A DNA stretch of 64,000 bases from Certhia americana (Eukaryota > Chordata > Aves > Passeriformes > Certhiidae): contig CM031879.1 of assembly GCA_018697195.1 (NCBI GenBank), forward strand, positions 45,654,048 through 45,718,047, in the 5' to 3' direction. Shown here piece after piece: positions 12,986 through 23,557 of the stretch. Under the pieces are notes generated by a model that was not told where the DNA came from, did not search any database, and was given only the letters and a program-made list of their open reading frames with translations. Position numbers and translations under genes: made by a program. Positions within the stretch are counted from its first letter, which is position 1. Every line of letters begins with the position of its first letter.

Positions 12986-12989
12986 GGAA

Positions 12990-13012
12990 GAGGGGGAGGG
13001 GGGAAGGGAGGA
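12990..13012 (+). repeat. G-rich purine tract, potential G-quadruplex
   Basis: Runs of 5, 6, 3 and 2 G separated only by A lie in 22 bases on the plus strand. Counting the 6-run as two 3-runs gives four G-tracts with very short loops, which could fold as a G-quadruplex. It is more simply a polypurine low-complexity tract. Confidence 0.5.
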
Positions 13013-13058
13013 AAAAGTAAATCCATATTTGGGCAAGTAAAAAAAATCTGACAGGTTG

Positions 13059-13090
13059 ATTTTTGTTTGTTTGTTTGTTTGTTTGTTTGG
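13059..13090. repeat. (GTTT)n microsatellite
   Basis: Perfect TTTG/GTTT units run over about 30 bases. Confidence 0.95.
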
Positions 13091-13927
13091 ACAGCTGGGC
13101 TGAGCCCAGGCAGAGTGAGGCATCTTGCTAGTGAGGCTGAGAAAGGTTTCTGGTGAGTTCAGTTTCCCAGAAGTGTATCATTTTTGTTATTTGCCACTCA
13201 GGTCCCCTGGGCTTAATCAGAGCTCTATTCCCCAGAGTGGTGTCCCAGCAGGCATCCAGTAGTTCGCATTACAGATAAATTCAGGATCGTGCTGTGAGGG
13301 ACTAAACAAGGTGCATATTTACTGATACACTTGGGTGCCTTGGGAGCTTCTGAAAATATCAGTATAACCCTGGCAGGTACCTACATACTGTTGTAAATCT
13401 TCTCCCAAGAACTTACCCTGCACTCAGTAGAAGCTGAAAGCAGGAATGAGATCACCACAGCTTCTTTCCATCCCTGGACCCAATCCAATAGCTGGAGCTG
13501 TGCTGGCAGCCATGGAAGTACGGAGGTGAGACCACTGACTTCAGGAAAGATGGTTTTATTCCTCCACTCCTTAGGACAGGTGCCTAACAGACCAGGATAT
13601 TGGGTCCTTAAGTAGAGCCTCACATTGATGTCTGCATCACATCTCCAGAGCTGCCATGTGCTGCAAACAACTCCTCTCCCTGGACACAGAGCTCCCTGCA
13701 CTCAGCCCCCAGCACTTCCCAGCAACTCAAAATACAGAACTAAATCTGGACTGAAACAAGTGGTGGTTATATGCAAAAGATTTTTAGAAAAATGTGCAAT
13801 CAAATGGGAGTGTGATGGTTTACCACTTGCAGATGATATTGCTTGTATTTTAGCAGAGAAAAAAGTCAGTGTTTGTGGCAATGCTTCAAAATTGCATATA
13901 ATGTTGATGGATTTGTGTTTAGTTGTT

Positions 13928-13953
13928 TATTTATTATTATTATTATTATTATT
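13928..13953. repeat. (TTA)n microsatellite
   Basis: About 26 bases of uninterrupted TTA/ATT units, followed by a short G/T run. Confidence 0.95.
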
Positions 13954-14035
13954 TCTGGGGTTTTTTAGATGGCATTACAGTTAAGGCTACAGTGTCTATA
14001 AGACAGTGAGGTGAAGTAAGTCAGGTCAGTAACTG

Positions 14036-14090
14036 CCTGAGCAAGATCTAAATAACGCTCTGAGTTTCTTCCAACCTGAATCTATGGGTT
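14036..14090 (+). repeat. possible CR1 LINE 3' tail fragment
   Basis: The string 'gtttcttccaacctgaatctatggg' resembles the CR1 3' terminus ('..gtcttttccaacctgaatgattctatg..'), preceded by 'gcaagatct', which may correspond to 'gatgatct'. The match is short and decayed, and no upstream CR1 body can be followed. It may be chance. Confidence 0.35.
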
Positions 14091-17000
14091 TGCCCCCAAA
14101 ACATAGTGGCTGTTTTCAGTTTTAGAAGAATTACTCTCTGAATACTGAATTTATCACATGTATGAGTGATTTCTTTCTTTCTTTACTGTAGCAATCCCTA
14201 AAAAAATTTAAATCATCTTACTCAAAATAACATTTAACCTGGAAGACATGTAGGGGAACACACATGAAAAAAGAGCTTAGATTCACAAACAAAAATAAAT
14301 CAAAACCAGAGGCACCCAGAAACTTAGAGCAGTTTTGAGGCTTTTTATAGAGTTGAGAACAAGTGTAGCTCCCTTGTAATCACTAGAATGATAGGAGATG
14401 ACTGAAATGGATCACATACAATGCAACTCTTTTGTAGGCAGTGAGCCTTTATCAACTCCACCTACTCTCTCTGTTCACCATCACTGAGAGGGAATATATG
14501 GATTTTCTCTCGATAAGGAGAAGGGGTAACATTAGGAAACAGAGGATATGAATAAAAAGGCTGAAATAATTACATTTGCAGCTAAGATCTCCTGGGAAGT
14601 ATGGCAATGCAGAACGGATCTTATTCTGACTATCCTAACCTCTGTCAATGAGGAGCTTTGGGTAGGTGTTCTGCTCTGTATAGGAATAAATCAGAGCAGC
14701 TGTGAGCTTGAGATTACTGCCTGGTCATCACAGTCAGTCAGAAAAGCATTGCTCAGTTTAGGGTCTGCAGGATGCTTGACCAAACTGTTACAAACTTACG
14801 ACCCACATTATCCTACCATTGTAATGTGGCATTAGAAGAGGTTAGGCAGAGCATAAGCGCTGTCATTGTTGTGGATTTCTGCATTAAACTGTAGTTTGTA
14901 AAACTAAATTCCCAGGTGATCCTTGGAGGCAGCATCCTTGCTTCCTCAGAGAAGGCCTAAAAAGGGTTCAGACATCTAGCAAGAAAATGAGTAAGCCCAG
15001 CAAATATCTTGAGCATCTAAGAAGAACACATCAAAGGTACCTGAAACTCTGCAACTTTGCAATCTGCATCCTATCTTGAGCTATGACTGTCTCCAGAGAT
15101 GTAGGGAAAGACGGAAAAGGAAGAAAATTCAGAAGACAGGAGGAGTAAAGCCTTTCTAAGTCCTGACAACTGTAGAAACAATGAATATAAGCCTGACACA
15201 AGATAAATAACAGAAACAGAGACTGAGTTCTCTCCCATTTGATAAGACAATGGAATATATAGTTAAGCACTCATATTTCAAAGCTACTTCCTCTCTTCAG
15301 AAATGTACCTATTTAAGTACAGATATGCTTATCAAGCTTGTAACATAATATACTACTGAGCAGGGTTCAAACAATTCAGTGATGAAGGTAAGATTAGAGA
15401 TAAAAAGAGCGCTGAATCTTGACTGGATACCTTGCCAAAGATACAGAAGGCTAGACATGATTTCAACACTTTAAAATCAGAATATAGCATGCAGCTGCTT
15501 TCAGTCACCCCACCTTGCTTACAAATACCATCATGGTTACACAACATCATCCAGTTGTGGAGACATGTTACTTTTCTGGCATAGCTTCATATCTACACAA
15601 ATTAAAACCAAATTCATGTTGCAAATGGTGCCTCCAAACTTGAAGCAGTGATCAGTAGAATGTCTGTCAGACTGTCAAGATGTTGTGCATTGCAGGACAA
15701 AGAGATTCTGGACATTAGAAAGGGTCAAACTCTTCCTGGAATAAGAGACACTGTGGGCTCTTCAATATCCACTCAGAACAGAGCAGCTCTGCTTTTACAC
15801 TTCACTTGGAAGGTAGAATACATAACCCAAAAATGGAAGCTGAAAGCATCTGAGATTCCAGGAAGAATTATATTTTCCAAAACTATATGTAGACTGCTAT
15901 GCTAACTATGCACTTGCTCAGGCTGAACTTGCAATTTAAATATGTTAAAATGGGTTAAGAACTGGGACAGGGAAAGAAACCGGGAAACCAGTCTCCAGCA
16001 AGTTTTTGCCCTCTTTGGACAGTACGCAGCACTGAAGGACATTAATCTGTATTGTTAGACTTTGTTCCCAGGCATTTGACCATTACCATTCTGGTAAAAA
16101 ATCCCAAACAACACAGCAATAGCCAAGTGCTACTGCAAAGAAAAGGCTAGATAAACAGCATGTAGTATCACCTGGAATTTGTCAGAGGAACCAGAATTAA
16201 CCTCTAGAAAAGGTTAGCACTAGAAAAACCATGAGGGTCGCTGTTCACCTTTTCCAGAACTGCAGTGGCCCAAGCTCAAATGATTCACCATGTGCCCACC
16301 ATAGGGTGGCTACCCACTCAATTTTCTTCAAAAAGTCCACATCTACACATTGATCAGGACAGATCTCTGTTACATACACAAAAACAAGTCAAAAAGACAC
16401 ATCTCTGTGCCAAGGACACTGGAAGTTTCAAAATATTAGGGGGGACAGATGTGTACAGGGAGAAATGCTGAGAAAGAGAATTTGAGCAAAATATTTGCAG
16501 AGTCTATGTGATTGGTTTTGGGTGGAAAGGAGAAAAATGGACTTCCATATGGGGATTTGTAGTTCTCTCAAGGTGTGTAGTATATGCCAGGGCTGGGATA
16601 GTGTGAGGTTTATTGTAGATCCCATGTACTTGAAGCTCAGCTGTGAAGAAGAATTAAAGGCACAACAAGGGGATTCCCCTCTGCCTGTGGATTTTGTGAG
16701 CGCCAAACCTCTCTGAAAAAATGAAAAGGAAAAAGCTAAAAGAGATTGGCTATCAAAGCTGAACAGGGTTTTGACTCACATAAAGTATTAACTCTAGATT
16801 TGCACAGCAGCCTGTTGCACTCTTTGAGATTACCACTGGGCAAGGAGAGAAAATTCTGTTCTGGAGATTATTTAAATACTGCAATTCTATTGGAGGCAGG
16901 ATGTCCAATTTGGAACAAACCCTCACTTTTCACAGGAAGATATGTCTTCTTAGCTTCAAGCAAGCCAACCAGTAGGTTGCCAATAGACCAAGAAAGCCTA

Positions 17001-17862
17001 TCTCTGTACAAGTGAAAGGTGATTTGTTGCTCAAGAGGGTGCAAGAGGAGAAAGGGATATCTTCCAGAGAGGCCAGGAACCAGACAAACTGTACACCCAA
17101 TCTGGCAGGCAGCCTCCATGAGGACACCCATTAAGATCAAAACTGTTCCATGGTCCTCCAAACTGAAAGATCGTGAAAGCAGAGAAACCAGTCTGACACA
17201 CCAGGAATTTTTTGAGTAGTAAGGACCTACTGAGTAAGGAAGCCTCATAACCCAGCCTACTGAAATTTTCTGAGGACTGGCTGGGGCATGAGAAGTCCAA
17301 TCTGTGTCTAGGAAAAATCAAATATTCTCTCTGACACACTGAGCTGGTTCAATCCCATTTCAAATGGCTCAAGCAACTGAGCATTCCTGGTTGTTCATTT
17401 ACGTGACCCATTTTCTAATGGTGGCCAAGGGGTTCTGGCAGCACTATAAACTGCAGTAAAATTTAAAGGCCTCCCTACCCTCAGCCTCTCCATGGCCACA
17501 AGCTTTCTATAAAATCCTAGACAGATTAAATTAGCTGGACAGTATGAAGAACAAGTTAATTGTTGGTGTCACTCAGGCTGGTACATCTCATTGCTTAATT
17601 AACCAGTAAGTCACCACAAGCGGCAGATCTTGCCCCTTACAATAATGGTAATAGATATGGAGAAGTTGCCTTGAGGGGCAACCAGAGAGCACACAGAATT
17701 ACCAGCACAGTCCCTCCCCCATTTTGATGTTGCCCTTGCCTGTGTAGTGGACAAGACGACGAGCTAAATGGCTCTTCTGTGAGTACAGCCCACACAAGAA
17801 GGAGGTCTGGAGACACCACCAAATGGGCTGGAAGCACTTCCCCATCCCAGCAGTGATGCTGC
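14091..17862. other. non-coding unique sequence
   Basis: No gene is recognised. The 16.9-17.3 kb part carries two overlapping minus-strand frames (16868-17248 and 17031-17339), but neither shows a motif I know and they overlap in different phases. I see no clear terminal repeats or target-site duplications. Confidence 0.55.
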
Positions 17863-18176
17863 AAAGAGCATGCCAAGGGGAGCATAGCACTGGCCCAGCA
17901 TTTCTCTCTCCCCACCTTCCTTATCTGGGCCAGCCGTGGTGCTGGGCTCCTCTGGCACAGCTGAAGGCTGCAGTTCTGTTTTGGATCACAGGTAAGGTTC
18001 TAAGAGCCATAAAGCCTAGAGCTCCAGGGACGCTGCTGCAGCAAAAGATATGCCAAGGGGAGCACTAGCACTGCAGCTAACACTGCTCCTTCCCCACCTT
18101 TCTCTTCTGGGCTACTCACAGTGTAGGTGACCACAGCCTCAGCCATGGCTGCCAGTGAGTTTCAGGTAAGAAAAAC
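17863..18176 (+). repeat. diverged tandem duplication, two units of ~180 bp
   Basis: Two units share an ordered set of blocks. The first is 'atgctgcaaagagcatgccaagg' at 17858-17880 versus 'tgctgcagcaaaagatatgccaagg' at 18035-18059. Both then have 'ggagca.tagcactg', a 'ctccccaccttcct/tctcttctgggc' block, and both end in 'caggtaag' (17989-17996 and 18163-18170). Identity is moderate, so the duplication is old. The repeated CAG|GTAAG is a good 5' splice-donor match in each unit, but no exon is otherwise supported. Confidence 0.65.
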
Positions 18177-18184
18177 TGGGGATG

Positions 18185-18607
18185 TTTTTTTAAGCCTGGA
18201 GAAAAGTAACCTCAGGGAAGACCTTGTCACTCTCTACAGCTGTCTGAAAGGAGGTTGTAGCCAGGTGGGGGTCAGTCTTTTCTCCCAAGTAACAAGCAAT
18301 AGGGCAAGAGGAAACACTTTCAAGTTGTGACAGAGGATGTTTAGATTGGAATTTTTTTTGTCTTGTTATATTAGGAGAAATCTCTTCACCAACAGAGTTG
18401 TCATGCACTGTAACAGCTTGCTTAGAAAAGTGGTGGAGTGGAGTGGGATTTATAAATCCCTGGAGGCATTTGTAAAACACGTGGATGAGGTACTTAAACT
18501 TACTTGGTTTAGTGGTGGACTTGGTAATACTGGGTTACCAGCTGGACTTTATGTAAAAGGTTCTTTCCAATCTAAGTGGTTCTACGATTCTGTATTCTAT
18601 GATTCCA
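18185..18607 (+). repeat. CR1 LINE, 3' end, 5'-truncated
   Basis: This is the clearest CR1 copy. It starts at 'agcctggagaaaagtaacctcagggaagacc', runs through the last codons of the reverse-transcriptase ORF (a short open run at 18196-18330 reads Leu-Lys-Gly-Gly-Cys then Gly-Val-Ser-Leu-Phe-Ser-Gln), then 'ggagaaatctcttcacc', 'cctggaggcatttgtaaaacacgtggatg', and ends in 'ttctttccaatctaagtggttctacgattctgtattctatgatt'. The coding part contains stops and frame breaks and cannot be active. The ATTCTATGATT tail is the CR1 3' signature recognised by its own reverse transcriptase. Confidence 0.92.
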
Positions 18608-21054
18608 AGTAGCTTCTCCCCATGTGGCAAGGCAGACCAGCCCCCCTTTCTGCTTTTTCAGGGGCTTTTAACGCCTAATTAATTAGTACTCAAGGCAGAG
18701 TTTTATGTAAATTTTATTTAAATCCCAATCAGTACTCTCATTTCCTTGCAGAATTATTTTTACCATAGCGTCAGCACTCAGGTGGGCAAGGAACAAAAAA
18801 CTACCTGGGGAGCAGAACCCTATGTGCCCAGCCTGACAAGGAGACTGGGAGCACCAGGACCATGGGAGGGGCTGCCAGATGGAACAGAGACATTCCCAGC
18901 ATGAAAGCCAGTGTTGAGGGGAAGGAGTAGGAGAAGTTATGGTTTCAGGACACTGATTAGCTCTGGCAAGAGTTGAAGTAAGCAAGTGTTGACTGTGGAG
19001 CTGACCATAGAGTGCTGTCTCCTGAGAACTTAGCGCCCCTCCAGTAGGGAATGGCCTAACACACAGGGATGCAGATGCTACAGCCACCAAAGGGATGCTG
19101 AGAGCAAATCTAAAAACCAGTCTCAGTCTAGGGGTAGTGTTTTTTGTGTTTTTTATTTGCAAAAGCAGGGAGTGTCACAGCAGACACCTTAGTGGAGCCT
19201 TAGCATCATTGCTGGAGCTGCCAGGTATGGGACTGAGCCTGATGGAATCAGTCCCTCTGCTACCAAGGTTTGGCAGAAATCCAGGGCAGAGGATCAAAGT
19301 GTTGTGACCTCTCTCCTGTCTATGGAGAAAGCAAAGATTCTTTCGCATCTCCCACTAGGCCATTAGACTGAGACAAGATGCTTCAGACCACAAAGAGGAA
19401 CTAGTGACTAACATGTGACATAATCACAGAGAAGAGGTAGGAGAATCTATCAAGAAAGTCCCAGATTGCTTCAGATTGGGAAAGTGAGTTCATCCAGGTG
19501 ATCCAGAAGCAGGAAATGAGTCAATGAAGTAGGATCCCCTGTTCAGCAACACAGGACAGCTGCTGCTTCTTCATGACTGCTGTTTCACAGTTTCCCTGAG
19601 AGTGCTTCCTCTTCATGCTGCTTACATTCCCCTTTTCCCTGAGCCAGCCATGGTTCACTGAGGTCAGAAAACAGTAAAAACCTGGTCTACAGTGCAGTTT
19701 GCGGATTTCAGATTTTCAGCCACCATGTATGACCCTCCACAGGGGAGACAGCTTTGGAAAGCCTTTTTATCTCGTCTTGTCCTGATTTTTTAGCAGGAGC
19801 CAGGAGACTGAGTCAAGGCGCGTGGCTGTGCCTCATGCTGGATAGATTCATGTTGTTAATCCTCTCTGCCAATCCTTCAACAGCTCTCACTGTGCTACTC
19901 AACTCTTCAGAAATCTATCGATTTGCTAAAAGATACCTCATCTTTGGTTTCTATCTCACGAATCCTTCTCCTATCTTCAGCCTGGATAATTACAGTTTAT
20001 TTCTATGGGGAGATGGAAGGAAAGGATTTGCACTTGAGTCATGGTTATCATCTACTACCCAGAAAAACAAGGATTCTGCCACTCATGGCAAAAAGGCTCA
20101 AAGACAGTATATACTCTCTTAGTGGGAGAAACAAAAAGCATGTCCACTACCAATTTCTAAACATCCGTGGACTGGGGAAAGTCACTCATTGCCATCACCA
20201 CTAGAATCGTTAGAGAGAAAAGGGTGCAATATCAAAGCAGGAGCTTCATATTAATGCCATCAACCATCAATATTTAAGACTCAGAAAATCCAGAGCAAGT
20301 CTCTTCTAGACTCCCTCACAGTCATGGTCCATGCACAGAGAGAGTGTGTGCAACAGCTTTGGGGACACTGGAAGAATTCCAGAGTGATATTAGTCAACGT
20401 CTACTTCTTCATAACCAATTAGGTTTATTAATTTTCCCTGCCACCCAGAGTATTTTGTGTGATGGCAGACAGATGTTCACCAAGTGTTTGCAGACTGGCT
20501 TAGCTAATATTTTTGATAACCTGGACCTGCAGAGCAGATGTGCTAACAGATTTTGACATGATGCCATTAGTTTTGCCATTGATGGCGGGGAGGATGAGGG
20601 GGTAGAAAGAGAAGAACAAATAAATAAATGTTAAAATAGAGAGAATAAGAAATTCTAGTTTATAGGCTTCCTTCTTCCCCCCTGAACATGCAGACGTGTT
20701 CCTATCTGTGGCATTCCCAGGGCAAGGGAACAGATTCCTCAACTGGCTCCATCCTGCCAAAATACTCTCCTTCCCTCTCCACCTTTACCCCTTCCTTTGA
20801 AGTGTGATTGCATAGACTTCCATCTGGCTTCGTGAACACATGCACATACTTTGAGACCAGAGCAAGGAGGGTGCTCAAGATACAGAGACAGGGAAAGTGC
20901 ATCGCAGAAGGCAGATAGCGGGTAATACAGAAACAGTCCCTTTTCTCTTCCTTCCGATGAGTCAACACGATGAGTCTGTTGTGTAAAACATATGCTGCTT
21001 GTACATTTGCATAAAATGAGGCAGCAAGATGTAGGACCGTTCATTAAGGGGCTG
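18608..21054. other. non-coding unique sequence
   Basis: No gene is recognised. The 159-codon minus frame at 18683-19162 and the 122-codon plus frame at 19754-20122 show no domain, and they lie among overlapping frames in other phases. Confidence 0.6.
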
Positions 21055-21235
21055 AATTCAAATCTTATTTTTAATCTCAAGCTTACTCTCTACTCATAAT
21101 TAGACCTCTACTCAGTCATTGAAACTCTATCTGTGTACCTTTCCTTACACTTAAGAGAGGATTAAACCTTCTGCCTAAGGAGTTGTAAAGAACTGATTCT
21201 ACATCCATAAAACCCTGTGCTTTACACCAGTGAAG
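21055..21235 (-). repeat. probable MIR-type SINE fragment, antisense
   Basis: Read on the minus strand, blocks of the MIR consensus can be picked out. On the plus strand they appear as 'gctgaattcaaatct' (for the antisense 'ggttcgaatccc'), 'gacctctactcagtcattgaaactctatctgtgtacctttcctt' (for 'gaccttgggcaagtcacttaacctctctgtgcctcagtttcc') and 'gaggattaaacc'. Order and spacing are right, but divergence is high. Confidence 0.45.
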
Positions 21236-22059
21236 AGATAAACAAATAGTTTACATCTAGGCAAGATCTGAAACAGACACAGTGAGCCTCCCAAAATAAG
21301 ACAGATAAATCTACATCAAAAGATTCCTTCACCTTTCTCACTGGGACTTAACACAACAGGCAGAGACAAAACAGGGGAAAGAGAAGACAGTGACAAGCCA
21401 CCACTTTTGCCAAGAGACACCGTTGCAATGCTGGAGATGAGTTCAGGAAGCTGGTGACAGCTGCCCTTTTTGCAGAGAAGCTCAACAAATGCAGTAGCCT
21501 CACATCAATTTGCAGCCTTTTTACAACGTCTGGTAACACATTTTACAAATTAAACTCATGAGACCTATGGATGCATTCCTGGCTCAAACACAACTCCCTT
21601 TGGATAAAGTATGACCTCTTCTGCAGGAATATTGTGTAGAAAACTGCGGCATCTCTGCCTATGTGTCATTTGGCCAGATGTTCATCACACCAATCAATTT
21701 CCCTAAGCCCATATACCATCACATTTCAAATCCGTCCTTTTACAGTAATGAGCATTTTGATGGAAACCAGCAGATATTCACTGAAGAGGACAGAGAGATT
21801 AACACCATGTCATGGCTCAGCAAGTACTGCTATTTCCATTCGCTAGGCACACATATTTGCCTCCCCTCCAAGACAGTGGGGCAGAAATCATCCCTGCTTA
21901 AACATCTTTTTTTTCCATGGGAAGACTCCACCGTAACCAGAACCGGTACTGAGGTATTGGGTGAGCCTTTGTGAAGGCTTTTTCTTTGCCTTTCATGAGA
22001 ATGTTGCCTGAACCATTTCCCCCTTTTCTGGGAAGTTAAATTCCCTCATTTATCAAGGG
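21236..22059. other. non-coding unique sequence
   Basis: No gene or repeat is recognised. Confidence 0.55.
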
Positions 22060-22330
22060 ATCGTTATTCCCAGCTTGTGCAGCTTTGCGCAGGCTTTCAT
22101 GAAAACAGGATGGCAATTTAAGGTACATCTGATTTATACATTATCAAAGAGGAAGTCACTTAGTCAGGAAAATTATGTAAGCCTGCGTGTGTCTAAATAC
22201 TCCATCTCCATTATACAGAAGTGGCAGGCAGTGTCCTTCCCGTCGAGAGTTCCAGCCGCTCTGGGATTAGCACAGTTTGCCTGCGTAAAACCTTATCAGC
22301 GCGGCGAGGCGAAAGCAAAGACCTCATGGC
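22060..22330. promoter_or_regulatory. candidate conserved non-coding element
   Basis: The sequence changes character here. It contains 'tttgcgcaggctttcatgaaaa', 'ggcaatttaaggtacatctgatttat' and 'attatgtaagcctgcgtgtgtc', and a short CpG-rich part around 22240-22310 ('gtcgagag', 'agccgctc', 'ctgcgtaaaacc', 'cagcgcggcgaggcg'). Such mixed AT-rich cores with preserved CpG stand out against a CpG-poor background and are typical of selected regulatory DNA. No coding potential is seen. This is inference from composition only. Confidence 0.3.
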
Positions 22331-23517
22331 TCCAGCCCTCTCTGCCATGCACCAGGCAGCTCAGTTTGTCTGTTTTAACTTATTCCAGCAGTAATCCTAA
22401 AATCAGGGCAACAATTACTTAAGGCAGAGTTCTTTCAGATGCAGGGGAGACTTGCATAGAAAGAGCCTGCATTCCTATAGGCCATGAATTCGAAACCTTC
22501 CCTTGTCTAGCATAAATTATATGAAATCACCAATGTTAGAAGATATAATGTAGGGGAACAGAAGATTATTCAGTAGGGCATGGCTGATTTATGGCGTCAT
22601 TCAAGCGAGAGTGTCAGGGGAGAGGAGCAGAAGGCCATGACCTTGTTCCCTACCCTTCATTCAGCCAACTTTGAGACTTAATGTTCACAGAAAGAACTAT
22701 GTTCTTCAAGAAATGTCCCTATAGAGACTACAAAGACAGGGACTACAGAGAGCCTTGAGAGTTTTCTTTTTTTGTGGAAGCAGGCTGATCTGAAGAAGAG
22801 GAGTCTGTATGAGCCTTTGGAAACATGGTGCGTCACAGCTACTGTGGATTAGAGCTCTTGGCTCTAGTCCTCCCTTAATATATTGCACTGGGTTGGTTTG
22901 TCTGGCACAGCATAGACACTCTCCTGCCTCTTGGCTCCATATACCCTGTTATTTCCCTTTTATTCTACCCCTGGCAGAGACATCTCTACAGAGAGAGAAC
23001 AAATTATTTGTTCCTGTACTGGCAAGGATCTGGAGGGAAAAGTGGTGGCAAACAATTGCGTCTTCCCAGATGACTAGTCAAAAATTCTCTTTCCTAGTCA
23101 GAAGTACAAACCCCGTTGTCATCTCAAGGACGGTGTGGGATATCCCCTGCAACTGTATTGTTTCTTTCAGGATTTATCACTTTAAGATCACCAAGGCACC
23201 CTCACAGGACTGGCAGATTGGCCACAGGGCAATTATGACTTCCATGATGGTAGGTTGAGAATGATCCAACTTGGAGATTTCAGGAGAGGTAGCTTCTGAG
23301 GAAGCACTCCAACATAGTCAACTATTTGTGCAACAGATTGAGAAAGAGGGAGAACAAAAACTTCAGAGAACAGTGGAGCCCCAGTGGCCACCTGTTGTCC
23401 ATGCAACATAAGGAAGGCAAGTGGTCACCATTCTGCATGGCAAACCGAATTTTATCTAGCCACAAAAGCACAAAAAGCAGAGCATCTTTTTCTGCATACT
23501 GTGCTGAATAAACAACA

Positions 23518-23519
<2 letters not shown>
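22331..23519. other. non-coding unique sequence
   Basis: A 149-codon plus-strand frame at 22809-23258 has no recognisable domain. Nothing else is seen. Confidence 0.55.

Positions 23520-23556
<37 letters not shown>
23520..23556. repeat. poly(T) tract, 37 bases
   Basis: 37 consecutive T on the plus strand equal a poly(A) on the minus strand. I looked for an antisense retrocopy in the bases that follow and recognised none, so it is listed as a homopolymer. Confidence 0.95.

Positions 23557-23557
<1 letters not shown>

Noticed and set aside
16868..17339. Two adjacent minus-strand frames that might be a broken retroviral or LTR-element protein
   Set aside because: They overlap in different phases and contain none of the protease, reverse transcriptase, integrase or envelope motifs I looked for. 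No paired LTRs were seen.
22809..23258. 149-codon plus-strand frame
   Set aside because: No domain, signal peptide or transmembrane pattern, and no splice or promoter support.
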